From Mycobacterium sp. 050128 (GTDB taxonomy: Bacteria; Actinomycetota; Actinomycetes; Mycobacteriales; Mycobacteriaceae): 14,776 bases of DNA. A program made the translations under genes and the position numbers. Where the stretch lies: positions 1 through 14,776 of the forward strand of contig NZ_JAZGLW010000015.1 of the NCBI RefSeq assembly GCF_036409155.1, written 5' to 3'. Below are positions 5,330 to 13,110 of this stretch, piece by piece. The notes under the pieces are model-generated. The model ran no database searches. It was not told the origin of the DNA and worked only from the letters and a program-made list of their open reading frames with translations. Numbering within the stretch: the first letter of the stretch is position 1; each line of letters starts with the position of its first letter.

Positions 5330-7113
5330 TGAACCACCACCTCCTCCTGCTCGCGGTAGCCTTCTGGCACGGTGTAGGGACTTGGGTGCCGGCCCGCCGG
5401 AGCCTGCACGGGCCACGTCTGCATCGGCAGGACCTGCTCACGAAACTCCAGGTCGAACTCCCCGCCAGCACCGCGGCGCACAAGCAGCCACTTCAGCCAC
5501 TCATCGTTGTCGGCATAGGGATAGTCGATCCGAAACAGCTCCCCGCGGCTCTCGGTGCGCCGCTTCATCGCCTCACAGGTGATGATCGCCAGCGTCAAAT
5601 AGGCGCGGACCTCGTGCGCCTTCTTAAGTTCCTGATAGTCCGGCGCGAAAACATAGCGCAGCACCCGATCCCGGATCCGGTACAGTTCCGTGAGCGCCTC
5701 ATCAATCCGCGCCTCTGTCTTAAACAAAGCAAACGCCGGGTTGGCCGTCGCCTCGCCGATCGCCTTCCACACATCAACGGGCCGCACCTGCCGCAGCCGG
5801 CTCATCGGCGCGAAATACTCAGCGAAACTCTCTCTCGCCTGCTCCTCCCACACCGTGCGCGCTACCGTACCCCCGCCCCCCGCGGCCGCCGCGGTGCCCG
5901 CCCGATATCCTGCAACCGCAGAAAAACTCGAAATCCCGCTCCCAGAAATCCCCGACATCAAATGCGGGCACGCCGTGCCATACCCCGCCGCATACAAACC
6001 CGGCACCGTGGTAGCCCCATCCAAATCGATCGTCGGACCGCTGGTGCTACTCGTACCCAACACGATGAATGGGGTCACCTCCAGCAGATCCGTCAAAGGA
6101 TCAACCCCAAACTCGGTGAAAGCCCGTCGCACGGTCGGCGACACCTCATAAAGCACATCCAGATCAGCTTGCGCGACATGACGCAAATCGAGATAACACG
6201 GCCCCCGGCCCTCCACCATCTCAGTCATGATCGCCCGCGCGATCGTGAACAACCCGCCCTTATCCCCCCAGATCGGGTCATAGCGGTCCATGAAGTACTC
6301 GCCGGCCGCATTGCAGAACTTGCCACCGATCCCCTGAATCTTGGCTTGACCCGGCGTGAAAAACGATCGATTGAAATAACTCCACGCAGCAAACTGACCG
6401 AACTCCATACCAGCGAACTCAGCACCCACCCGCCACGCCGCCACATGCCCCTCCCCGCTGCAATGGTCAGCAAACGCGTAATGCAACTTTGGATACCAAG
6501 GACCCGTGTTAAGGATGACGCTGCCCGCAGTAAACACATGACGCTCACCGGTGACCACATTGACCCCCACCGCACCACACACCGCGCCAGACGTCGGCCG
6601 ACACCCATCGGTGGTCAGCAGGTCAATCACATCAACCCGCTCGAACAGGCGCACCCCCGCCGCCTTCATCCTCTCCTTGAGGATCTCCATACAGACACGC
6701 CCATCCACACCCAGCGTCGTGCCCAGATTGTGCCCCCGGACCGTCACATACTTCAGCGACCCATCCTCATGGGTCGAATACGGCACACCCCACTGGATCT
6801 GCTCATTAACCCGGTCATAGGCCTCGGCGATGTACTGGCGCACCCAATCCTGATCCGCCAAATAATTACTCCCCACCACAAATTCACGCATCCACTCCAC
6901 CATCTCCTCCCCGTCCACCCGGTGATCAGGCGCGTACTGACTATGCACATACGTCATCGGCCCCGCCCGAGAAACCACCGCCTTCTCCACCAACACCACC
7001 GAGGACCCCAACTCCGCCGCCCGCAACGCCGCCCGCGCCCCACCAATCCCCCCACCAACCACCAAAACGTCACACTGCTCCACCGAAACTTCCAGCCCGC
7101 CATCCACACTCAC
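5326..7113 (-). CDS. FAD-dependent flavoprotein, fumarate reductase/AprA-like
   Basis: The 595-residue flavoprotein belongs to the SdhA/FrdA/L-aspartate oxidase/AprA superfamily. The FAD-binding dinucleotide fold is near the N-terminus (DVLVVGGGIGGARAA, G20-G25, ending in VLVEKA). Further family blocks are HNLGTTLGVDGRVCMEILKE, CSGEGHVAAWRVGAEFAGME and the C-terminal FAD-cap region GLYAAGYGTACPHLMSGISG. It is coupled by a 4-nt overlap to a dicluster ferredoxin, the same gene order as aprAB. I chose GTG 7113 because AAGGAG lies about 8 nt upstream; GTG 7122 overlaps that ribosome site. Possible roles are reduction or desaturation of a C=C bond in the pathway, or electron transfer to the oxygenases. 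True sulfur metabolism is unlikely from the neighbours. The substrate is not predictable. Confidence 0.87.
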   Translation of the reverse strand: MSVDGGLEVSVEQCDVLVVGGGIGGARAALRAAELGSSVVLVEKAVVSRAGPMTYVHSQYAPDHRVDGEEMVEWMREFVVGSNYLADQDWVRQYIAEAYDRVNEQIQWGVPYSTHEDGSLKYVTVRGHNLGTTLGVDGRVCMEILKERMKAAGVRLFERVDVIDLLTTDGCRPTSGAVCGAVGVNVVTGERHVFTAGSVILNTGPWYPKLHYAFADHCSGEGHVAAWRVGAEFAGMEFGQFAAWSYFNRSFFTPGQAKIQGIGGKFCNAAGEYFMDRYDPIWGDKGGLFTIARAIMTEMVEGRGPCYLDLRHVAQADLDVLYEVSPTVRRAFTEFGVDPLTDLLEVTPFIVLGTSSTSGPTIDLDGATTVPGLYAAGYGTACPHLMSGISGSGISSFSAVAGYRAGTAAAAGGGGTVARTVWEEQARESFAEYFAPMSRLRQVRPVDVWKAIGEATANPAFALFKTEARIDEALTELYRIRDRVLRYVFAPDYQELKKAHEVRAYLTLAIITCEAMKRRTESRGELFRIDYPYADNDEWLKWLLVRRGAGGEFDLEFREQVLPMQTWPVQAPAGRHPSPYTVPEGYREQEEVVVQ

Positions 7114-7186
7114 CAAAACCACTCCTTCTTCCCTTCATCCACCGCACAACACACAAAAACCCAAAACCCGACCCACACAACCCCAC

Positions 7187-8212
7187 TCACGGCTTCACCA
7201 ACACCTTCACCAAACCTTCACGCCCCTCCACCAGCCCGCCCAAACCCTCCACTACGGCCCTACCCAGCGGCACCCGGGTGGTGATCTGCGGTGCGAGCGC
7301 GACTGCCCCGTCGGCCATCTTTGCGAGCACGGCAGGGAAATCGTTGAACATGTCGTAACCAAAGACCATCCGCAGCTGTATCTCCTTGAGCAGGTGCCTG
7401 TTCACGTCGAGCGGGGCTGTGCCAGCCCACGACGACATCTCCATGAAGCGGCCCTGCTTGCGCAGGCAGTCGAGGCCCTGCGCGAACGCCTCGGGGCTGC
7501 CCGCCGCATGAAAGACAACGTCCACCCCAGCGCCACGGGTCTCCTCGAGGATCCGCGCGGTCGTCGCGGGGTCATGCGGATCGAGAACCACCGTGGCGCC
7601 TAAGTCCTGGGCTAGGCGGCCGCGCACACTGCTTGCCTCCGTGACGTAGATCTGCGCGGCCCCGGCAGCGCGCGCAGACTGGATCACCGCCAGCCCTAGT
7701 GCCCCGGCCCCAAGGACCAGCACCGTCTCGCCGAGGAGCAGTTCCGCCCGGCGCACCCCATGAAACGCTACTGCGGTGGGTTCGGTGAGTGCGGCCGCCT
7801 CAAGGTCCACCGCGTCCGGCACCCTGATCGCGAGGCGAGACGGCACCGCCGTGTAGGACGCCAGGCCCCCGTCGCGCGTTAGGCCGATCCACTCCGGGCG
7901 GAGGCACAAGTGGTAAAGCGCCCGATGACAATAGTGGCAGCTGCCGCAGAAATCCATCGGGATGACTGTGACGCCTTCGCCGATGCGGGACCGGTCGACG
8001 CCCGAGCCGACCTCCACGATCCGGCCGGAGATCTCGTGGCCAAGCACGACGGGTGGCTGCGAGAAGGTGGGGCCCGACACGTATTCGTGAAGGTCAGTTC
8101 CACACAGCCCGGTCGCTGCCACTTCGATGACGACCTCACTCGCCAGCGGTGTCGGATCCGGGATCGACTCCACCCCAACGTCGTTGTTACCCCGGAGAAC
8201 GATCGCATCCAT
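7187..8212 (-). CDS. Zinc-dependent alcohol dehydrogenase (MDR family)
   Basis: This 341-residue medium-chain dehydrogenase resembles the threonine/2,3-butanediol/sorbitol dehydrogenase branch. Catalytic zinc ligands are C37 (GLCGTDLHEY), H59 and E60 (LGHE). Structural zinc ligands are C89, C92, C95 and C103 (CGSCHYCHRALYHLC). The Rossmann motif is GAGALG (168-173), and an acidic residue after the second strand (E192) suggests NAD+. The TEP motif is at 143-145. ATG 8212 gives the usual family N-terminus; TTG 8221 with AGAGG 5 nt upstream is a real alternative and adds MSW. It follows the SDR by 55 nt. It probably oxidises a secondary alcohol formed after hydroxylation (inference). Confidence 0.92.
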   Translation of the reverse strand: MDAIVLRGNNDVGVESIPDPTPLASEVVIEVAATGLCGTDLHEYVSGPTFSQPPVVLGHEISGRIVEVGSGVDRSRIGEGVTVIPMDFCGSCHYCHRALYHLCLRPEWIGLTRDGGLASYTAVPSRLAIRVPDAVDLEAAALTEPTAVAFHGVRRAELLLGETVLVLGAGALGLAVIQSARAAGAAQIYVTEASSVRGRLAQDLGATVVLDPHDPATTARILEETRGAGVDVVFHAAGSPEAFAQGLDCLRKQGRFMEMSSWAGTAPLDVNRHLLKEIQLRMVFGYDMFNDFPAVLAKMADGAVALAPQITTRVPLGRAVVEGLGGLVEGREGLVKVLVKP

Positions 8213-8267
8213 CCAGCTCAACCGGTCCTCTCGTGAGTCCGCCGTCGGCGGCGGTTCGGTGTCGCGC

Positions 8268-9059
8268 TCACATGTCCTCGAACGCCCGGAACTGCACCCC
8301 TGCGGTCATGCCGCCGTCTACCGCCAGCACGGCGCCGGTGATAAAAGACGCGTCTGGCGAGGCAAGAAAGACTGCCGGAGCAGCGACCTCCTCGGGCTGC
8401 GCGAAACGCTGCATCGCGCAGATGTCAGCCATCATCGAGGCATGTTCGGGGTGCTCGGCGAGAAACCGTTCGATCCTAGGCGTGCGGGTGCCTCCGGGTG
8501 CGATCGCGTTCACGCGGATGTTGTCGCGAGCGAAGTCGAGGGCCATGTTCTTCGTGAGCAGCACGACTCCACCCTTGCTCGCGCTGTAGGCGGAGCACCT
8601 GTTCTCAGCTACGATCCCCGCCGTCGACGCAACGTTGACGATCGATCCGCCGCCCGCCGCCCGCAGCATGGGTATCACGGGTTTGGACATCTGAAAGACG
8701 CTGCCCAGGTTCGTATCGAGCTGGCTGCGCCATTCCTCCTCGTAAATCTCCTCGACATTGCGGGCCAGGCTCACCCCGACGACGTTGAACAGCGCATCGA
8801 GGCGGCCGAACTCGGTTAGCGCGCGCTCGGCGACACGGTCGGCGACACCGCGGCGACAGACGTCACCGGCCACGCCACAGACCCGTGTTCCGCGCGCGGC
8901 CAGCTCGGTCACGGCCGCGTCCAGGCCTGCTGCGTCGGTGTCGACCATGACACAGCTCCCGCCGTCGCGGCACCACCGCTCGGCGATCGCCCAACCGATC
9001 CCCGCTGCGGCCGCGGTGACAATCGCTACCCGGCCGGACCTGAGCTGTGTAACGCTCAC
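8268..9059 (-). CDS. Short-chain dehydrogenase/reductase (SDR)
   Basis: The 263-residue classical SDR has the cofactor motif TAAAAGIG (15-22), acidic D40 after the second strand (NAD+ preference) and GDV near 65-67. It has FNVVG in place of NNAG, and catalytic N117, S145, Y158 and K162 (YSASK). The C-terminal FITGAVLAVDGG is standard. GTG 9059 is used with GAGGACAG upstream. It lies 55 nt after the alpha2 oxygenase gene, the position where cis-dihydrodiol dehydrogenases are often found, so dehydrogenation of the dihydrodiol from oxygenase 2 is the leading guess. General alcohol or ketone SDR activity cannot be excluded. Confidence 0.92.
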   Translation of the reverse strand: MSVTQLRSGRVAIVTAAAAGIGWAIAERWCRDGGSCVMVDTDAAGLDAAVTELAARGTRVCGVAGDVCRRGVADRVAERALTEFGRLDALFNVVGVSLARNVEEIYEEEWRSQLDTNLGSVFQMSKPVIPMLRAAGGGSIVNVASTAGIVAENRCSAYSASKGGVVLLTKNMALDFARDNIRVNAIAPGGTRTPRIERFLAEHPEHASMMADICAMQRFAQPEEVAAPAVFLASPDASFITGAVLAVDGGMTAGVQFRAFEDM

Positions 9060-9114
9060 CTGTCCTCGATCGTCGAACCGACGTGCCCGGCCCCCGCCTT
9101 CATCACGGTCGTCA

Positions 9115-10479
9115 TTAAGCGCACCCGCGGGGCGCAGGGGGCTGGCTCATATATTCCAGCCATCGGGCCCAGAATCGCCGTTGGTTCTGCTCGGCGTACC
9201 CGCTCGGGAGGGCCTCTCCCGGCCCGGGCCAGTCGGTCATGGGTTCCAGGTGCATGCCCATCTGGTAGTTCAGCAGCCCCTCACCGGCGAATTGACCCTG
9301 GACGGACTCGGTGATGGCCTTCCAAACCTCAGCGTCGTCCTGCTCGAACACCCCGCCGGGGCCGAAGTTGCGCACGTACACCGACCGGGATGCGTCGCGG
9401 AACCAGTCAGGAGCATCTCGCTCGACCAGGAACCAAGAAAGGATTTCCATCCGGTCATGAGAGAGGGGGCGCCACACTCGGAACGTGATAAATGGAGTGG
9501 GCGGCGACATGTGGTCAGCCGAGAGGACCACGTTGATGAACGACAAGTTCGGGAACACCGTGCCGTGGACGAACGCCGATCGGCGGAAAAGGTCTTTATG
9601 CGTCTCGCTGGGGTACGCGGCCCCCATCTGGTCGACGACCTCGTCGGGATACCCCTCGAACTCCGGAAACTCCCCTAGTGCAGGGGGAAAACCAAGCACA
9701 CCAACGCCATGGCCATTCTGCAGCGAGATTTCCGCGGGCGCGCTCGCGAACATGGGGTCGTTCGGGGCTAGACCCAGCTCGACCATGGAGCGGTGCGCAA
9801 AGAGAGTGTGGTAGGAGTCACCGACAAAGTTATCGGCAGCCGTCTTCCAGTTGGCCCCTAGAACCCACCGGTGCGGGGCACCTATCACCTCGAGGCCACC
9901 TGCGGTCTTCTTCGCGATGAGGTCGAGATAGAACGTCATGTCGCCGAGATAATCGGACAGGCTGGGCGCCGCCGGGTCGATGCTCCCGAAGATGAATCCC
10001 GCGTGCGAGTCAAGCTGCGGGATGTGGCGCAACCCCCACTCGGACTTATTGAAGCCTTTATATGACTGCGTGATCGCCGGTACGCCGACGAGCTCGCCGG
10101 TGTTGCTGTATACCCAGCCGTGGTACGGACAACGGAAGTCCTTGCTGTTGCCCATCTCCGCTCGGCACACGAGGGCGCCGCGGTGCCGGCAGGAATTCGA
10201 CAGCGCCTGGATCCGGCCTGAATCATCCCGACAGACGATCACCGAGTCAGTCCCGATGTAGCGCACGACGAAGTCCCCGGCGCGAGGGATCTCCGATTCA
10301 TGTGCGAGGAAAACCCAAGCGCGCCCAAAGATCCGCTGCATCTCGACCGGATGCAGCAGCGGATCGCTGACGATTCGCGCTGGCACCCGCCCGGTCTCAA
10401 GGGCCTGTGCGGTGTCGCACAACGCGCGCTGCAGGTAAGGATCGGTCGTGTCGGTTGTCTGGACGGTGTCGGTGGTCAC
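9115..10479 (-). CDS. Rieske ring-hydroxylating oxygenase, alpha (large) subunit 2
   Basis: The 454-residue catalytic subunit has normal length and canonical motifs. The Rieske ligands are C97, H99, C117 and H120 (CRHRGALV, then CPYHGW). The mononuclear iron site is D221, H224 and H229 in NFVGDSYHTLFAHR after ANWKTAADN. The third ligand lies probably in the C-terminal block EQDDAEVWKA, typical of benzoate/naphthalene-type alpha subunits. GTG 10479 has AGAAAGG 9 nt upstream; an open frame extends to 10551 but has no family match. It follows beta2 by 84 nt. It is much more canonical than alpha1 and clearly a different paralogue. Electron-donor proteins of the usual type are not in the window. 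Confidence 0.95.
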   Translation of the reverse strand: MTTDTVQTTDTTDPYLQRALCDTAQALETGRVPARIVSDPLLHPVEMQRIFGRAWVFLAHESEIPRAGDFVVRYIGTDSVIVCRDDSGRIQALSNSCRHRGALVCRAEMGNSKDFRCPYHGWVYSNTGELVGVPAITQSYKGFNKSEWGLRHIPQLDSHAGFIFGSIDPAAPSLSDYLGDMTFYLDLIAKKTAGGLEVIGAPHRWVLGANWKTAADNFVGDSYHTLFAHRSMVELGLAPNDPMFASAPAEISLQNGHGVGVLGFPPALGEFPEFEGYPDEVVDQMGAAYPSETHKDLFRRSAFVHGTVFPNLSFINVVLSADHMSPPTPFITFRVWRPLSHDRMEILSWFLVERDAPDWFRDASRSVYVRNFGPGGVFEQDDAEVWKAITESVQGQFAGEGLLNYQMGMHLEPMTDWPGPGEALPSGYAEQNQRRFWARWLEYMSQPPAPRGCA

Positions 10480-10563
10480 GGGGTTGTGCCTTTCTGGATG
10501 CGGCGGTGGGCGACAGGTAGCAGGACGGGACGCGTGTGCCGATGTTCCCAACGTGAGCTTCGG

Positions 10564-11076
10564 TTAGAAAAACACCGACAGGTTGTCGATCGGCAGCGTG
10601 GAGTGATCGAGCAGAACCTCGCGCCGGGCAAGTCGCAGCGACCCGTCGGTGCGACGCAGCACGTCAAGACGTTCAGCCGACAGCAAATCCCACCGGCCGC
10701 TGTCCCCGCGGCTGCGGAAAAACAACAGATTCGACCGCACGGTCAACTCTTGTACGCCCGGTCCCGCAGACGTCCGAATGTTTGACACAAAGTGGCGGGT
10801 CCGCGACCGCGGCAACTCCGCCCACGCGAAATCCGTCTCGCTGCGTAGCACCCGCATCTCCAAGCCCGTGTAGTCATCGTCCCAGTGCGCGATTGCGCGC
10901 ACCCAGCCCGCGCCGTCCTCCCGAGTGGTGCGCACCGGCACCACATAATGGATCTCGGGATCCAGAAGCTCCAACCAGTCCCGGAAACGCCCGCCGTCGA
11001 GCAGCTCGGCCTCCCGGAACATGAACGCCTCGACGGCCTGGTGCGTGTCGCGATCGACCGTGGCAGCGCTGCTCAT
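10564..11076 (-). CDS. Rieske ring-hydroxylating oxygenase, beta (small) subunit 2
   Basis: The 170-residue partner of alpha2 has the beta-subunit fold markers RDWLELLDPEIHYVVPV, HWDDDYTGLEMRVLR, the strongly conserved RSRTRHFVSNI and the end strand ARREVLLDHSTLPI. ATG 11076 has GAGAGGGA about 5 nt upstream. It is the first gene after the SigA-like promoter at 11170-11198, with a leader of roughly 85 nt. The order beta then alpha is opposite to the alpha1-beta1 pair downstream, so the two oxygenases probably joined the cluster separately rather than by tandem duplication (inference). Confidence 0.92.
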   Translation of the reverse strand: MSSAATVDRDTHQAVEAFMFREAELLDGGRFRDWLELLDPEIHYVVPVRTTREDGAGWVRAIAHWDDDYTGLEMRVLRSETDFAWAELPRSRTRHFVSNIRTSAGPGVQELTVRSNLLFFRSRGDSGRWDLLSAERLDVLRRTDGSLRLARREVLLDHSTLPIDNLSVFF

Positions 11077-11147
11077 CAGATCCCTCTCCTCACACAGCCC
11101 GACAGTGTCCCGGGCGACAAGTGACCACCCACGATCTCTGTCCAGCA

Positions 11148-11165
11148 GATAGCCTCTCCGTTATC
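11148..11165. promoter_or_regulatory. Imperfect inverted repeat near the transcription start (possible operator)
   Basis: GATAGC CTCTCC GTTATC has half-sites matching in 5 of 6 positions. It lies directly downstream of the -10 box on the minus strand, where a repressor could block initiation. No regulator gene is present in the window to pair with it, so this is weak. Confidence 0.25.
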
Positions 11166-11169
11166 GAGA

Positions 11170-11198
11170 ATAATAGACAGATCTCACTTCATCGTCAA
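11170..11198 (-). promoter_or_regulatory. SigA-type promoter for the beta2-alpha2 operon
   Basis: On the minus strand the -35 box TTGACG (11198-11193) and the -10 box TATTAT (11175-11170) are separated by exactly 17 nt, close to the sigma70/SigA consensus. The local sequence is AT-rich in an otherwise GC-rich region. Transcription would begin at about 11163, giving a leader of some 85 nt before ATG 11076. Confidence 0.7.
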
Positions 11199-11491
11199 CC
11201 AGCAGCAGGGTAAGCGGAGACACCAGCAGGTCGCGCCGGATAACTCGTCGAGAATCCGACAGCTACAGTCCCGAACCAAGTTGGGAACGTTGTTAGTTAG
11301 ATCCCGATCCGCATCTGGGTCGAATAGGGTGAGGCGGCACCAGCCGCCGAACACGGATCGTCCGGGCAGCAGCCAGCAGGTGGCTCGCGGGTCGTTACGA
11401 CGACGGCAACAGCCCGGGGCTATCCAGCCATTGTTGATTGATTCGAGAGTCGCATCAGACGAACATCTGACGCCGGGGCCCGCCAATCAGG

Positions 11492-12967
11492 TCAGTCGGG
11501 CAGCAAGACGTTGACGGCCTTGGTCTGGCTAAAAGAAACGAGCTCTTCGAGACTATCCTCACGGCCGATACCCGAGTTCTTGAACCCGCCGAACGGAACT
11601 CCCCAGAAATGGCGGGAAGAACCGTTTACCCAGATATAGCCGGCGTCCAGTTGGGACGCCAGGGAGTGCGCCATGCCGACGTTCTCCGTCCACACCGCAG
11701 CGGTGAGACCGTACTCGACCCTGTTGGCGACGTCGACCGCCTCACCGACGTCGTCGAAGGTCATGACCGACAGGACTGGACCGAAGATTTCGGTTCGCGC
11801 AACGGCGCTGTCGGGAGACACGGCTGCAAGTACCGTCGGAGCCACAAAGTAACCGCGGTCCCCAATGCCGCCCGGCCGGCCACCACCGGTAACAACCTCG
11901 GCCCCAGCCCTTTTCGCGCTATCGATCGCGTCCAGCACCCGCTCATAGTGCACGCGCGTGATGAGCGGTCCCATCTCGGTTTCGTCGGCGAGCGGGTCGC
12001 CGATACGGATCCGCTCGACCAGCAATCGCACATTCTCAAGTACCTCGTCTACCAGGCTGCGGTGAACGAGGAGCCGGCTCGTCGACCCGCAGGACTGCCC
12101 CATGGTGGCGGTGAAGTTCATCCCTAAGACCGCACCCGCGGCGGCCCGCACTGGGTCGGCGTCCGCCAGAACGAGCATCGCGTTCTTGCCGCCGAGCTCG
12201 AGCGTGACATCCTTAACGCCCGTATCGGCGGCGTCGTGCTGGATAGATCGACCCGTCTGCTCCGACCCAATCACGGCAATGCGACGAACACGCGGGTGCC
12301 GCACCAAAGCCCGCCCGCTCTCTGATCCACGACCGGTCAGGACGACTAGCAGCCCCGACGGCAAGACCTCGGCAGCGATCTCACCGATACGCAGCGCTGA
12401 GAGCGGCGCCTGCTCGGGGGCCTTGAGCACGACACCGTTCCCGGCCACCAGCGGCGCTGCGATTTTCGCTGCAGCGAAAAAGAGCGGATGGTTATACGGG
12501 ACGATCCTTGCGACGACGCCGTAGGGCTGTTGCAGGGTGTAGTGCAGGTGCTGCCCCGACGCCGGGATCGTGCGGCCGCCCAGGTCGAGCGCGAGGTCGC
12601 ACATGACCTCGATATAGTCGACAGCGGCATCCACATCGAGTCGCATCGCGGTGATCGGGAAACCGCCGTCGAGCGCGTCTATGGTTGCCAACTCCTCGCG
12701 GTGCTCCCGCAGCGCCTCGGCAAAGGCACGCAACTGGCGCGCCCGCTCCCGTGGCGGTTTCCGCGCCCACGCACGCTGCGCGGCCTCCGTCGCGGCCACC
12801 GCGTGATCGACGTCCTCGGGCGCGCAGTCGGGCACCTGGGCGAGCGGCTGCTCCGTCGCCGGGCTCTCCGTGACGTAGCGCCGCGCCGCGCTACGCTGCC
12901 GCCCGGAGACGACCACCCGCCAGTCGCGATCCACATACCGGTGCGCCGGACCCGCTGCGGTGCTCAC
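11492..12967 (-). CDS. NAD(P)+-dependent aldehyde dehydrogenase 2
   Basis: The 491-residue aldehyde dehydrogenase superfamily member has N159 (PYNHPL in place of the common PWNFP), K182 (LKAPEQ), general base E257 (LELGGKN) and nucleophile C293 (GQSCGSTSR). The cofactor-binding EIFGPV motif and the C-terminal FGGFKNSGIGRE follow. GTG 12967 is preferred: it overlaps the TGA of the small upstream ORF as GTGA, though it has no good ribosome site of its own. That fits translation coupled to the small ORF. An open frame continues to GTG 13060, but its extra residues are Arg-rich and lack homology. It should oxidise an aldehyde to the acid, possibly a semialdehyde from the pathway. It is divergent from aldehyde dehydrogenase 1. 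Confidence 0.92.
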   Translation of the reverse strand: MSTAAGPAHRYVDRDWRVVVSGRQRSAARRYVTESPATEQPLAQVPDCAPEDVDHAVAATEAAQRAWARKPPRERARQLRAFAEALREHREELATIDALDGGFPITAMRLDVDAAVDYIEVMCDLALDLGGRTIPASGQHLHYTLQQPYGVVARIVPYNHPLFFAAAKIAAPLVAGNGVVLKAPEQAPLSALRIGEIAAEVLPSGLLVVLTGRGSESGRALVRHPRVRRIAVIGSEQTGRSIQHDAADTGVKDVTLELGGKNAMLVLADADPVRAAAGAVLGMNFTATMGQSCGSTSRLLVHRSLVDEVLENVRLLVERIRIGDPLADETEMGPLITRVHYERVLDAIDSAKRAGAEVVTGGGRPGGIGDRGYFVAPTVLAAVSPDSAVARTEIFGPVLSVMTFDDVGEAVDVANRVEYGLTAAVWTENVGMAHSLASQLDAGYIWVNGSSRHFWGVPFGGFKNSGIGREDSLEELVSFSQTKAVNVLLPD

Positions 12968-13065
12968 GATGACACGAACAGGACGCTGTCGCGAACGTCC
13001 GCAGTGACGTCGACGTATTGTTGGCAACCGCAGCACCGCGGCGGATCCGCCTCCACACACATCAT
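12964..13065 (-). CDS. Small Cys-rich ORF (33 residues) coupled to aldehyde dehydrogenase 2
   Basis: A short frame starts at ATG 13065 (a second ATG follows at 13062) with GAGGTG 5 nt upstream. It ends at TGA 12966-12964, overlapping the GTG of aldehyde dehydrogenase 2 by 4 nt. The product begins MMCVEADPPRCCGCQQY and contains Cys at 3, 11, 12 and 14, enough for a metal site or a redox pair; it ends SVLFVSS. The ribosome site, position and GTGA overlap match the coupling used elsewhere in the cluster. I know no family for it. It could be a leader peptide whose translation opens the downstream start, or a genuine small metal-binding protein. Confidence 0.5.
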   Translation of the reverse strand: MMCVEADPPRCCGCQQYVDVTADVRDSVLFVSS

Positions 13066-13110
13066 TTGTGCACCTCGTTCTGGGATGATCTGATCGGGGG
13101 ACTATGCGGA

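Larger units (their letters stand above)
11077..11491. other. Intergenic region between aldehyde dehydrogenase 2 and beta2
   Basis: This 415-bp gap is the longest in the cluster and separates two transcription blocks. It holds the promoter at 11170-11198 and an imperfect GATAGC/GATAAC inverted repeat (11148-11165) near the expected start of transcription. It also holds an imperfect 8-bp inverted repeat (11452-11459 with 11466-11473, one mismatch, 6-nt loop) shortly after the aldehyde dehydrogenase stop. A 100-codon minus-strand frame (11486-11184) runs across the promoter but shows no family features. Confidence 0.6.

Noticed and set aside
5386..7284. Open frame of 632 codons on the plus strand
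   Set aside because: It lies antisense to the flavoprotein gene and is rich in Arg, Pro and His. It is a by-product of GC-rich codon use on the other strand; no domain is visible.
11452..11473. Inverted repeat after aldehyde dehydrogenase 2 as a terminator
   Set aside because: Only 7 of 8 pairs and no T-run follows on the minus strand. Not strong enough to call.
11184..11486. Minus-strand frame of 100 codons in the large gap
   Set aside because: Cys/Trp/Arg-rich with no recognisable domain and no good ribosome site; it runs across the promoter. Probably chance, though relic coding cannot be fully excluded.
12102..12524. Plus-strand frames opposite aldehyde dehydrogenase 2
   Set aside because: Shadows of the aldehyde dehydrogenase coding sequence with low-complexity Ser/Thr/Ala content.
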